Below, in pieces: positions 18,495 to 26,812 of a stretch of 64,000 nt of DNA. How positions within the stretch are numbered: the first letter of the stretch is position 1; the number at the start of each line of letters is the position of its first letter. The notes below the pieces were generated by a model that searched no databases, was not told the DNA's origin, and saw only the letters and a program-made list of their open reading frames with translations. The position numbers and the translations under genes were made by a program. Source of the DNA: Flavobacteriales bacterium UBA6693 (GTDB lineage Bacteria > Bacteroidota > Bacteroidia > Flavobacteriales > Weeksellaceae); contig DKJL01000013.1 of assembly GCA_002454815.1 (NCBI GenBank), positions 1-64,000 of the forward strand, written 5' to 3'.

Positions 18495-18850
18495 CGACAC
18501 AAAAAAAATCCAATAAGTCCATCGCCGGTTATCATCTTCTTATGATTCTTTCGGCAGTAGACGGCGAATTTGCGCCGCAGGAAGGCATGATGATTCAGCA
18601 ATATCTGGCCGACGAATTTCCATTTAAAATGGATCTTGATGACGAACTGGAAGTTATCGCTCTGTTAAAACAGGAAGAATGGCAGGATCATTTCGAGTTT
18701 CATGCGAAATGTTTCTACGACGACTCTACTGAAGAAGAGCGCACGTCTTTTGCGAAATTTGCAAAAACACTGATCAAAGCAGACGAGGAAGTTTCGGAGA
18801 CGGAACACGATTTTTATAAAACCATGAAACAACTGTGGAAACTGGATTAA
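18491..18850 (+). CDS. TerB-family protein
   Basis: 119 residues, all-helical. 'YHLLMILSAVDGEFAPQEGM' and 'LIKADEEVSETEHDFY' are the paired acidic (metal-binding-type) motifs of TerB domains. Start codon overlaps the preceding stop (ATGA). The TerB fold is found in tellurite-resistance and phage-defence operons, but this single-domain form in the DUF1599-DoxX-tpiA operon is a housekeeping-looking gene of unknown role. Confidence 0.82.
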   Translation: MTTQKKSNKSIAGYHLLMILSAVDGEFAPQEGMMIQQYLADEFPFKMDLDDELEVIALLKQEEWQDHFEFHAKCFYDDSTEEERTSFAKFAKTLIKADEEVSETEHDFYKTMKQLWKLD

Positions 18851-18873
18851 TTTGCCCATAAACATTTATTATA

Positions 18874-19635
18874 ATGAGAAAAAAAATTGTTGCCGGAAAC
18901 TGGAAAATGAATAAGAACGTCATTGAAGCACAACAGCTGATGCTTCAGATTCTTCATTACAGAAAAGAAAACCCTGGAAACTGTGCCGTCTGGATCGCGC
19001 CGCCCGCAATGTATCTGCTGCTGGCCAAAGATCTTTATTCAACTCAGCAAGTCGGCATTTTTGCACAAGACATGAGCGCTTATAAAAGCGGCGCCTACAC
19101 CGGCGAAATTTCCGCTGAAATGTTGGAATCTATTGGTGCGGACGGGGCAATTATCGGACATTCCGAACGAAGACAATATCATAACGAGACCGACGCGCAG
19201 TGTAATATTAAAGTCAAACTTGCGCTCGACCATAACCTAACTCCCATTTACTGTAACGGCGAAACGCTGGAGCAGCGTAAAGCAGGTGATCACCTAAATG
19301 TGGTGAAAAAACAGACTGAAGAGGCGCTGTTCACCTTATCAGATGAAGAAATCCGAAAAGTGGTTATCGCCTATGAGCCGGTCTGGGCTATCGGTACCGG
19401 CGAAACAGCTACACCGGAGCAGGCGCAGGAAATCCACGCGCACATCCGAAGTCTCATCGCAAAGAAGTATGGGCAGAAAACCGCTGATGAAGTTTCAATA
19501 CTTTATGGCGGTTCGGTAAAGGCGGATAATGCTCAGGAAATTTTTTCACAACCCGACATTGACGGTGGTCTGATCGGCGGTGCAGCACTTAACATTACAG
19601 ATTTTTCAAAGATCATTGAAGCGTTGGATGCCTAA
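18874..19635 (+). CDS. tpiA: Triosephosphate isomerase
   Basis: 253 residues, standard length. Catalytic residues are present: Lys11 in GNWKMNK, His96 in IIGHSERR and Glu168 in AYEPVWAIGTG; 'YGGSVKADNA' binds phosphate. Interconverts dihydroxyacetone phosphate and glyceraldehyde-3-phosphate in glycolysis. Last gene of the DUF1599-DoxX-TerB-tpiA unit, with a 23-bp gap and a strong terminator after it. Confidence 0.98.
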   Translation: MRKKIVAGNWKMNKNVIEAQQLMLQILHYRKENPGNCAVWIAPPAMYLLLAKDLYSTQQVGIFAQDMSAYKSGAYTGEISAEMLESIGADGAIIGHSERRQYHNETDAQCNIKVKLALDHNLTPIYCNGETLEQRKAGDHLNVVKKQTEEALFTLSDEEIRKVVIAYEPVWAIGTGETATPEQAQEIHAHIRSLIAKKYGQKTADEVSILYGGSVKADNAQEIFSQPDIDGGLIGGAALNITDFSKIIEALDA

Positions 19636-19700
19636 TTTTTTTAATAGAAAAAAGCCCTTTAAAATGGTTTTTAATTAAGGCCAGACCATCTCAAAAAAAG

Positions 19701-19726
19701 AAAAGCACCTTGTTAGGTGCTTTTTT
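19701..19726. terminator. Bidirectional terminator between tpiA and clpP
   Basis: Perfect 10-bp stem AAAAGCACCT / AGGTGCTTTT with TGTT loop and T-runs on both strands, between convergent genes. Confidence 0.9.
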
Positions 19727-19743
19727 GCTTAATAAAATTATCC

Positions 19744-20430
19744 TTATTTGTTTTCGCGCTTGCGCTCCAATACTTCGTCAACCATCCCGAAATCACGGGC
19801 TTCGGAAGAAGTCATCCAATAATCTCTGTCGGACGCTTTTTCCACCCACTCATAAGTTTGGCCGGAATGTTCCGAGATGATATCGTATAATTCTTTTTTA
19901 AGTTTAAGCATTTCGCGCAGATTAATTTCCATATCTGATGCAACTCCCTGCGCACCGCCGCTCGGCTGGTGAATCATGACGCGAGAATGACGGAGCGCCG
20001 AGCGCTTGCCTTTTTCCCCCGCTACCAGCAAAACAGCGCCCATTGATGCAGCGATTCCCGTGCAGATGGTGGCTACTTCTGGCTTAATGATTTGCATCGT
20101 GTCGTAAATTCCCAAGCCGGCATAAACGCTTCCACCCGGTGAATTGATGTAGATCTGAATATCTTTTGACGCGTCCGAACTTTCTAAAAACAACAACTGT
20201 GCTGTCACGATATTCGCTACCTGATCGTCGATGCCCGTACCTAAAAAGATAATCCGGTCCATCATCAAACGGGAAAATACGTCCATTTGTGCCACATTCA
20301 TACGGCGCTCTTCCATAATATACGGCGTTAAACTGGTGGGTCCGTACATGCCCATATATTGATCTGTTGCGAGACCGCTATTTCCTAGGTGCTTTACAGA
20401 AAAATCTCTGAAATCTTTTTTTATGTCCAT
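19744..20430 (-). CDS. clpP: ATP-dependent Clp protease proteolytic subunit
   Basis: 228 residues. Catalytic triad Ser129 (GIAASMGA), His154 (VMIHQPSGG) and Asp203 (SDRDYWM) with the usual ClpP spacing. The N terminus is about 30 residues longer than the mature E. coli enzyme and is probably removed. Forms the double-heptamer protease chamber working with ClpX/ClpA. It lies 25 bp downstream of dnaG and is probably co-transcribed. Confidence 0.97.
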   Translation of the reverse strand: MDIKKDFRDFSVKHLGNSGLATDQYMGMYGPTSLTPYIMEERRMNVAQMDVFSRLMMDRIIFLGTGIDDQVANIVTAQLLFLESSDASKDIQIYINSPGGSVYAGLGIYDTMQIIKPEVATICTGIAASMGAVLLVAGEKGKRSALRHSRVMIHQPSGGAQGVASDMEINLREMLKLKKELYDIISEHSGQTYEWVEKASDRDYWMTSSEARDFGMVDEVLERKRENK

Positions 20431-20455
20431 TTTTAATATTTTGTCATTCGTTCTT

Positions 20456-22429
20456 TTACAATTTTTGTTCCTTAAAAAAACTGTGCCCTTTTGTCAGTTG
20501 CCGGTTAAGCTTTTTATTGATTTCATTTAGAAGTGTTTTTAATATCATTATTTTTTTCACGCCTTCGTAGTAGTTCGCTTCATCACCGTCGGCATCCAGT
20601 GCTTTGGCCGTGTCATAAATAAGTTTTTCGATGAAATGACTTTTATGAATCAAAAGATCCTCCTCTATTTCTGCTTCCAGTTTGTCGCCGGGTTTTGGTG
20701 GGAAAATATTATTTTTCTCCCAATTGCTCAGCTCGTGCGGATCCATAATCGCGTCTGATACTTTTAATACCAAACTCTCATCCATCAAAGTAAGAAAGAA
20801 ATTGCTGGTGATTATTTCGCTGTTTTTCAGTCCGTTCTTCAGTTCCAGAATAATTTTTGCGTTAATGGGCGACTGCACTTCATAGCCGTCTTCGTCAAAA
20901 TGACTGATAATTTCCTCAATCACCGTAATCTTGAACGGAACCTGCTCAATATCCGTTTTTTCCAGGATCCGGTCGCCGAAATTCAGCATGTGTTTTACCA
21001 GTTTTTCCTCCAGTTCCAACAAAGGATTAACGGACGCAAGTTTTTCTGAGACTACCGCCAGCTTTCCCTCGGATTTTTTTTCTGCTGACTGAACTCGTGG
21101 AGCCCCCTGTTGCCGATGAATTTGCTGCTGCACATTGAGCTCATTAAAAAGCGCTTTTTCGGACAGTCCGAACTTTGCTGCAACTTCTTTGATGTACACT
21201 TCCTGCTTCAGCGCATTTTTCACAAAAGTGACCGACTTTACAATATCGCGGATCGCTTCCGCTTTTTTTATTGGATCTTCACCAGCTTCGCGCAAAAGAA
21301 CATCTGCCTTAAAATCAATAAAATCCGTGGCTTCTGTCGCGATAAAATTTTCCACATAAGCCTGCGGATGCTTTCGCGAAAAAGAGTCAGGATCGTCACC
21401 GTCGGGGAACAGCAGAATTCGGATATTCATTTCCGCCGTCAACAGTAAATCGATACTCCGGAAACTCGCTTTAATTCCGGCGGGATCACCATCGAAAAGG
21501 ATCGTCACATTCTCCGTCAGCCGCTTTATTAATTTAATCTGTTCAGCCGTCAGCGCTGTGCCCGAACTTGCCACCACGTTCTCGATACCGCATTGGTGCA
21601 GCGCGATTACGTCCATATAGCCCTCTACAAGCAGACAGACATTTTCACGTGAGATCGCCTGCTTTGCGTGACTGAGCCCGTAAAGAACGTTCGATTTGTG
21701 GTAAATTTCCGTTTCCGGTGAATTCAGATATTTTGCCGTTTTTACGTTATTTTTCAAGATCCTCCCACCAAAACCAAGCACACGGCCGGAAAAACTGTGG
21801 ATCGGGAACAGGACACGTTCCCGAAAACGGTCAATGCCTGCCGGTGCATTTTCGGGAAAAATAGAAAGACCCGATTTTTCCAATAGTTCTTTTCGGTAGC
21901 CTTTTGCCAGTGCGTAGGCCGTAAAAGCGTCGCGCTGCTCCGGCGCATAGCCGAGCTGAAACTTGCGGATAATCTCGTCGCGCACTTCCCGTTCTTTAAA
22001 ATAAGAATACCCAATCGTCCTTCCCTCTTCAGTTTCAAAAAGCTGGTTCTGGAAGAAATCGTTGGCGACTTCATGGATTTTATACAAGAGTTCCTTGTCG
22101 GTTTGTGCCTTTTTTTGCTCGTCCGAAAGTTCGCGCAAATCTTCTTCAATCGGAATTCCATATTTTTTAGCCGCGTGCCGCAGCGCTTCGGGATAGGTAA
22201 AGTTTTCGATCTCCATTAAAAAAGAAATCGCCGTACCGCCTTTTCCCGAAGAGAAATCCTTCCAGATTTGTTTGCTCGGCGATACCACGAAGCTCGGCGT
22301 TTTTTCATCGTGAAACGGGCTCAGACCTTTAAAATTCGAGCCTGCACGTTTCAGCTGTAAGTATTCGCCGATGATTTCTTCCACCCGTACGGCGGAAAAT
22401 ATCTTATCGATGGTCTGCTTGGAAATCAT
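20456..22429 (-). CDS. dnaG: DNA primase, zinc ligands replaced
   Basis: 657 residues. The TOPRIM core is intact: LLVEGYMDV and ILFDGDPAG. The N-terminal CHC2 zinc-ribbon region keeps its fold-defining pattern (GLSPFHDEKTPSF, then DFSSGKGG) but three of four zinc ligands are changed: Ser37, Asp58 and Ser61 stand where Cys is usual, leaving only His40. I recall similar changes in other Flavobacteriia, so it is probably a lineage trait rather than damage. A C-terminal domain for DnaB binding follows. Synthesises RNA primers at the fork. Upstream of clpP in one unit. Confidence 0.95.
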   Translation of the reverse strand: MISKQTIDKIFSAVRVEEIIGEYLQLKRAGSNFKGLSPFHDEKTPSFVVSPSKQIWKDFSSGKGGTAISFLMEIENFTYPEALRHAAKKYGIPIEEDLRELSDEQKKAQTDKELLYKIHEVANDFFQNQLFETEEGRTIGYSYFKEREVRDEIIRKFQLGYAPEQRDAFTAYALAKGYRKELLEKSGLSIFPENAPAGIDRFRERVLFPIHSFSGRVLGFGGRILKNNVKTAKYLNSPETEIYHKSNVLYGLSHAKQAISRENVCLLVEGYMDVIALHQCGIENVVASSGTALTAEQIKLIKRLTENVTILFDGDPAGIKASFRSIDLLLTAEMNIRILLFPDGDDPDSFSRKHPQAYVENFIATEATDFIDFKADVLLREAGEDPIKKAEAIRDIVKSVTFVKNALKQEVYIKEVAAKFGLSEKALFNELNVQQQIHRQQGAPRVQSAEKKSEGKLAVVSEKLASVNPLLELEEKLVKHMLNFGDRILEKTDIEQVPFKITVIEEIISHFDEDGYEVQSPINAKIILELKNGLKNSEIITSNFFLTLMDESLVLKVSDAIMDPHELSNWEKNNIFPPKPGDKLEAEIEEDLLIHKSHFIEKLIYDTAKALDADGDEANYYEGVKKIMILKTLLNEINKKLNRQLTKGHSFFKEQKL

Positions 22430-22477
22430 GCTGTAAAAGTAACAAATAAGTTCCTATTGCTTATCGATTTGGTCGTA

Positions 22478-22611
22478 TCTCTCGCCAGCGCATCCTGCGG
22501 GCCACCACGAGAGTCGGGCTCTTCACTACAAGTCCTCACCACAGGCGCTCGCTGCGCTCGCGCCAGTGCCTGCGGGCTTTCCGTTGCGATCCCTTACGCA
22601 GTCTCCACTCC
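22478..22611 (+). repeat. Intergenic repeat, family B copy 1
   Basis: Lies in the 312-bp divergent gap between dnaG and the isoaspartyl peptidase gene. It is far richer in G+C than its flanks. The core from 22514 (TCGGGCTC) to 22611 (TTACGCAG) aligns with 44534-44620 near trpA/lipB, sharing CGGGCTC, TACAA-TCCTCA, TTTCC-TTGCGATCCC and a 21-nt hairpin-forming element at 22544-22564 that is identical in both. No ORF. It resembles the dispersed repeats common in Chryseobacterium-type genomes. Confidence 0.75.
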
Positions 22612-22741
22612 AAAAAAATTAGTAAACCGCAAAAAAATTGTGCTAAAAGCGGACGTTACTTTCTCCTGCTTCCAAACTTGCCTTTAAAACAGCACTCGGT
22701 TTCACTGGAAATCAATAAATTTGAATCTAATTCACCGAACT

Positions 22742-23746
22742 ATGAAAAAACTGATAATCTGTGGTTTCTTTTTTTCTGCGCTGCTCTTCTCAGCGCAGAA
22801 GAAATATGTGCTCGTCGTACACGGCGGTGCCGGCACCATCTTAAAATCAAGCATGACCGCCGAAAAGGAAAATGCTTATAAGGCCAAACTGAGCGAAGCA
22901 TTAACTTCCGGCTACAAAGAACTGCAGCGCGGTGCAAACGCTGTCGATGCTGTTGCCGCCACCATTGTCATTCTGGAAGATTCTCCTTTATTTAACGCCG
23001 GTCGCGGCGCCGTCTTCACCGCCGACGGAGTAAACGAACTGGACGCAGCGATCATGAACGGCGGTGATAAAGCTGCTGGTTCCGTAGCAGGCGTGCATAC
23101 GATCAAAAACCCGATCAGGGCAGCCATTGCGGTAATGCGAAATTCCGAGCACGTATTGCTGTCCGGAGAAGGTGCTGAAAAGTTTGCGAAAGAGCAAAAA
23201 CTGGAAATTGTCGATTCTAAATATTTCTGGACTCAGGATCGCTGGAACGGTTTGCAAAAGCTTCAGCAAAAAGAATCCAAAGCAAAATCAATTAAAACCA
23301 CTGCGCTACAAAAACCGGCCGCTTATGAAATTGACCAGAAATTCGGAACGGTGGGTGCCGTTGCACGGGACAAAACCGGAAATATCGCTGCCGGAACTTC
23401 TACCGGCGGCATGACGAATAAAAAATACGGTCGCATTGGTGATGCACCGATTATTGGCGCCGGCACTTACGCCGATTCCAACGTTGGAATTTCCGCTACC
23501 GGCTGGGGAGAATTTTTTATTCGTGCTACAGCAGCGCGAACGGTTGCCGCCAAAATGGATTACCAGAAAAAAAGCATTACAGCTGCCGCTCAGGAAACCA
23601 TTGATGAGATCGCCGCTATGGGTGGGGACGGTGGTTTGATCGCTTTAGATAAAGAAGGTAATATTGCGATGCCTTTCAATACCGCCGGAATGTATCGTGG
23701 AGCAGTAGCAGAAGATGGTACCATCGAAATAGAAATTTATAAATAA
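22742..23746 (+). CDS. Isoaspartyl peptidase / L-asparaginase (Ntn hydrolase), exported
   Basis: 334 residues from ATG 22742, which exposes a signal peptide (MKKLIICGFFFSALLFSAQ). 'VVHGGAG' opens the plant-type asparaginase fold. The autocleavage nucleophile is Thr203 in 'KFGTVGAVARD', with 'GTSTGGMTNKK' downstream as the substrate loop. The proenzyme cuts itself before Thr203 to give alpha and beta chains, and then releases Asp from beta-aspartyl peptides or hydrolyses Asn. -7 box TAAATTTG at 22716-22723. Its stop codon is directly followed by the tsaE ATG. It is similar to the flavobacterial aspartylglucosaminidases, but those are longer-looped, so asparaginase is preferred. Confidence 0.93.
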   Translation: MKKLIICGFFFSALLFSAQKKYVLVVHGGAGTILKSSMTAEKENAYKAKLSEALTSGYKELQRGANAVDAVAATIVILEDSPLFNAGRGAVFTADGVNELDAAIMNGGDKAAGSVAGVHTIKNPIRAAIAVMRNSEHVLLSGEGAEKFAKEQKLEIVDSKYFWTQDRWNGLQKLQQKESKAKSIKTTALQKPAAYEIDQKFGTVGAVARDKTGNIAAGTSTGGMTNKKYGRIGDAPIIGAGTYADSNVGISATGWGEFFIRATAARTVAAKMDYQKKSITAAAQETIDEIAAMGGDGGLIALDKEGNIAMPFNTAGMYRGAVAEDGTIEIEIYK

Positions 23747-24154
23747 ATGAAGTTTTCAGTCGACGGACCAGCAGATTGGCAGGCAGTGGCCGAACAATTA
23801 GTTCCCAACATTGTACATAACATCCTTTTGTTGCGCGGAAATCTCGGTGCTGGCAAAACTACTTTCACACGGCATTTAATAAAAGCGCTGGGGAGTATAG
23901 ACGAGGTGTCCTCGCCTACTTACGCCATTGTAAATGAATACAATTCTATACACGGCCAGATTTTTCATTTTGATCTCTACCGCTTGAAAAGCGCGGAAGA
24001 AGTTCTGGATATCGGCATGGAAGACTACCTCGACAACGCCTTTCTTTGTATTATCGAATGGCCCGAGGTTTTCGAAAGTTATTTGGAAGGGCTGCCACAT
24101 CATACATTGACCATCACTCACGAAGCAGAAAGCCGCGTCGCTGATTTCAGCTGA
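23747..24154 (+). CDS. tsaE: tRNA threonylcarbamoyladenosine biosynthesis ATPase TsaE
   Basis: 135 residues. Walker A is GNLGAGKTTF (31-40, Lys37-Thr38); 'SSPTYAIVNEY' and 'FHFDLYRL' are the other TsaE signatures. It works with TsaB and TsaD in making t6A37 in ANN-reading tRNAs. No gap to the upstream peptidase gene (TAAATG), so co-translation is likely. Confidence 0.95.
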   Translation: MKFSVDGPADWQAVAEQLVPNIVHNILLLRGNLGAGKTTFTRHLIKALGSIDEVSSPTYAIVNEYNSIHGQIFHFDLYRLKSAEEVLDIGMEDYLDNAFLCIIEWPEVFESYLEGLPHHTLTITHEAESRVADFS

Positions 24155-24188
24155 TTGCGATAACAGTGCTCAAATGATTGTATATTTG
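24155..24188 (+). promoter_or_regulatory. Promoter of ald
   Basis: TTG at 24155-24157 and TATATTTG at 24181-24188, spacing 23 bp. The -33 element lies right after the tsaE stop codon. Confidence 0.55.
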
Positions 24189-24226
24189 TACCCAGATTCT
24201 TACCGCTCCGTGCGGTTTTTAATTCT

Positions 24227-25429
24227 ATGACACCCATGAGCCATACGCATGTTTTTACACCTTTTACCGAGCAGGATTTACTGCCGCAAGAGGAAAAATT
24301 AGAAATAGTAAAAAAAGGAAAACGCTTCAGCATTGGTCTTCCCAAAGAAACCTGTCTCAACGAACGCCGAACGTGCATCACGCCGGATGCTGTGCAGGTA
24401 CTCACATCGGCCGGTCACGAAATTGTCGTAGAAAGCGGTGCCGGCGAGGGCTCTTTCTATACAGACCTTCAATATTCCGAAGCTGGAGCCAGAATTACGG
24501 AAAGCGCGGCAGAAGCTTTTGGGCAGGATTTAATTTTAAAGATCAATCCCCCGACGTGTGAGGAAATAGAATTGCTGAAACCCAATACTTATTTGGTTTC
24601 CGCGCTGCAAATCAATCTCAGGGATAAAGACTACTTCAAAAAGCTTTCCGACAAGAAAATTAATGCCATTGCATTCGAGTTTATCGCTGACGAGTATAAG
24701 CAGTTGGCGTTGGTCCGTCTAATTGGCGAGATCGCGGGAACGATCTCGGTCTTATATGCGGCCGAACTATTAGCCCTTTCAAACGGACTTATGCTCGGTG
24801 GCATTACAGGAGTACGGCCCACCGAAGTGGTAATAATCGGTGCCGGCATCGTCGGAGAATTCTCTACGAAAGCAGCGTTGGGTCTTGGTGCAAGTGTAAA
24901 AGTCTTTGACAACTCACTTTCCAAACTGCGCAGGCTTCACATGATGGTAGACGGCCGTGTGCCTACCTCCATTATCGATCCGAAAGAACTTGCGAAAAGC
25001 CTGAAGCGTGCCGATGTTGTTATCTCCGCGCTGGGACGCGCGAGCCACATGCCCATCGTGACCGAGGAGATGGTAATGAATATGAAAAAAGGCAGTGTTA
25101 TCATCGATGTAACCATCGATAACAACAAGATGGTAGAAACTGCTGAACTCACCGACATGGAGAATCCCTATATCATCCGACATGGTATTATCCACTGTGG
25201 TTTGCCCAATATCACTTCACGAATGCCACGGACTACCACCAAGGCAATTTCGAATTTCTTTCTGTCTTACCTGCTGACTTATGACGAACAGGGCGGTTTT
25301 GAAAACACACTCGTTCATAAAAACGAAATGAAGGAATCTCTATACATGTACAAGGGCCGCCACACTAAAAAAATGGTTTGCGACCGATTTGGCCTGACTT
25401 ATCACGATATTAATCTTTTACTTTTTTAA
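24227..25429 (+). CDS. ald: Alanine dehydrogenase
   Basis: 400 residues (397 if ATG 24236 is used; both are plausible). 'IGLPKETCLNERR' is the alanine dehydrogenase/PNT N-terminal signature and 'VVIIGAGIVGEFSTKAALGL' is the NAD-binding Rossmann loop. The N terminus has an extra about 40 residues relative to the short E. coli/Bacillus type, as in other Flavobacteria. Interconverts L-alanine and pyruvate with NAD in the cytoplasm. Own promoter; its stop shares one base with the next start (TAATG). Confidence 0.9.
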   Translation: MTPMSHTHVFTPFTEQDLLPQEEKLEIVKKGKRFSIGLPKETCLNERRTCITPDAVQVLTSAGHEIVVESGAGEGSFYTDLQYSEAGARITESAAEAFGQDLILKINPPTCEEIELLKPNTYLVSALQINLRDKDYFKKLSDKKINAIAFEFIADEYKQLALVRLIGEIAGTISVLYAAELLALSNGLMLGGITGVRPTEVVIIGAGIVGEFSTKAALGLGASVKVFDNSLSKLRRLHMMVDGRVPTSIIDPKELAKSLKRADVVISALGRASHMPIVTEEMVMNMKKGSVIIDVTIDNNKMVETAELTDMENPYIIRHGIIHCGLPNITSRMPRTTTKAISNFFLSYLLTYDEQGGFENTLVHKNEMKESLYMYKGRHTKKMVCDRFGLTYHDINLLLF

Positions 25430-25800
25430 TGAGAAAAATAAAATTTTTTCTACTCGGCCTGATTCCCGGGCTTATTCTGGTGTTATTTATTTTAAATAAA
25501 AAAGGAGCCAGCTGCAGTGGCTATCTTCCCAACTCCCGGGTTATCGCGGAAACACTTTCTAAAGAATTCGTTTACAGCAATGAATTTAAGCAAGAAATGA
25601 AGCTGCTGAAAATCGATGAAAAATTCTTACGCGACAGTTTGATGACGAAAGGAAATGTAGATTTTGAGCAAAGCAACGCGCAGAAAAAACCTTGTCCAGA
25701 CTATGTTCTGACCTACCCTAAGAAAAATCCGCGTTACGAGATCGCGTTTGAAAAGTGCGAAGAAGAATCACGGTTTCTGCGACTGCGTTCTCTAAGGTAA
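25429..25800 (+). CDS. Short membrane-anchored protein, probable DUF4258
   Basis: 123 residues: one N-terminal membrane segment (FFLLGLIPGLILVLFIL) followed by a polar domain with 'CSGYLPNSRVIAETL', 'KGNVDFEQSNAQKKPC' and 'EIAFEKCEE'. I recall this Cys pattern from DUF4258-type proteins of Flavobacteriia; the function is unknown. Translationally coupled to ald (TAATG), and 12 bp upstream of tyrA. Confidence 0.7.
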   Translation: MRKIKFFLLGLIPGLILVLFILNKKGASCSGYLPNSRVIAETLSKEFVYSNEFKQEMKLLKIDEKFLRDSLMTKGNVDFEQSNAQKKPCPDYVLTYPKKNPRYEIAFEKCEEESRFLRLRSLR

Positions 25801-25812
25801 AAAATTATTTTA

Positions 25813-26655
25813 ATGAAACTAGCCATTATCGGCGTCGGACTTATTGGCGGTTCGGTTGCGCTTAAGCTACGGGCTGCAGGAGTGGTCGAGCAGGTTTTCG
25901 GGGTAGACGCAAATACCGAGCATCTTGAAGCCGCTGCAAGAAACGGAATAATTGATAAATATGGAAGTTTACAGCACGCTCTCGAAGAGACCGACCTAAT
26001 ACTGCTGGCAATTCCTGTCGATGCAACTACTAAATTACTTCCACAAGTTTTGGATTTGGTACAGGAACACCAAATTGTAATGGACGTTGGCTCCACCAAA
26101 GCCGGTATTGCAGCAAGTGTAAAAAACCATCCTAACCGCGCACAATATGTTGCCTTTCATCCGATGTGGGGAACAGAAAACTCCGGACCCGATAGTGCAA
26201 CGGCTGACAGTTTCGCCGGCAGATCTGCCGTGATCTGTGACGCCACTGATTCTTCGTCGCATGCTTTGGAAACTGCAGAGTTTGTCGCCCAGGCACTCGG
26301 CATGAACGTACTTCATATGGATGCGGCCAGCCACGATATTCATGCCGCATACATCTCACATATTTCCCATATCACTTCTTATGCCCTTGCCAATACCGTA
26401 TTGGAAAAAGAGCGGGAAGAGGACCGTATTTTCCAGTTGGCCAGTTCGGGTTTCTCGAGCACGGTGCGGCTGGCAAAATCGCATCCGGAAATGTGGGTTC
26501 CGATTTTTCGGGAAAATAAAGAAAATGTGCTCGACGTCTTGAATGAACATATTTCACAATTGCGAAAATTCAAGTCTGCGCTGGAAAAGGAAAACTGGGA
26601 ATTACTGGAAGAACTAATCCGAAGTGCCAACCGAATCCGCGGCATTTTAAAGTAA
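25813..26655 (+). CDS. tyrA: Prephenate dehydrogenase
   Basis: 280 residues. Starts with the Rossmann loop 'IIGVGLIGGSVALKLRAAG'; 'FHPMWGTENSGPDSA' carries the prephenate-binding His region and 'SHITSYALANTVL' is also typical. Converts prephenate to 4-hydroxyphenylpyruvate for tyrosine. No ACT domain or fused chorismate mutase is present. Short spacing puts it in a run with ald and the DUF4258-like gene. Confidence 0.93.
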   Translation: MKLAIIGVGLIGGSVALKLRAAGVVEQVFGVDANTEHLEAAARNGIIDKYGSLQHALEETDLILLAIPVDATTKLLPQVLDLVQEHQIVMDVGSTKAGIAASVKNHPNRAQYVAFHPMWGTENSGPDSATADSFAGRSAVICDATDSSSHALETAEFVAQALGMNVLHMDAASHDIHAAYISHISHITSYALANTVLEKEREEDRIFQLASSGFSSTVRLAKSHPEMWVPIFRENKENVLDVLNEHISQLRKFKSALEKENWELLEELIRSANRIRGILK

Positions 26656-26716
26656 TTTAGTAGTCAACGCCGGAGCGGAACGGACTTCGCCGCACAGAAG
26701 AACCATCTGTAATCTT

Positions 26717-26772
26717 AGCCCGGATGGAAACGGCATCCCCGCCGTGGCGGGATACAGTGGACAGCCGGACGG
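26717..26772 (+). repeat. Intergenic repeat, family A copy 1
   Basis: Between convergent tyrA and sdaA. Conserved ends AGCCCGGATGGAA...CGGCATCC and GATACAGTGGACAGC flank a perfect 6-bp-stem palindrome (CCCGCC-GT-GGCGGG, 26738-26751). The same end pattern recurs at 41374-41457 and, more diverged, at 45495-45561. The central hairpin differs in each copy. Probably works as, or replaces, a terminator-like structure. Confidence 0.65.
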
Positions 26773-26812
26773 GTCTGCGGAAAAAACAGTAATAATCTTG
26801 CTTATAAAAAAG

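Noticed and set aside
18491..18850. TerB protein as part of a tellurite or phage-defence operon
   Set aside because: No TerD/TerZ-type genes nearby; it lies in a housekeeping operon with tpiA. The TerC-like fragment at the left edge is 18 kb away.
22544..22564. The 21-nt GC-rich element as part of a phage attachment site or CRISPR repeat
   Set aside because: Only single copies at each place, no spacers and no integrase or cas genes nearby; the flanking conservation fits a dispersed repeat better.
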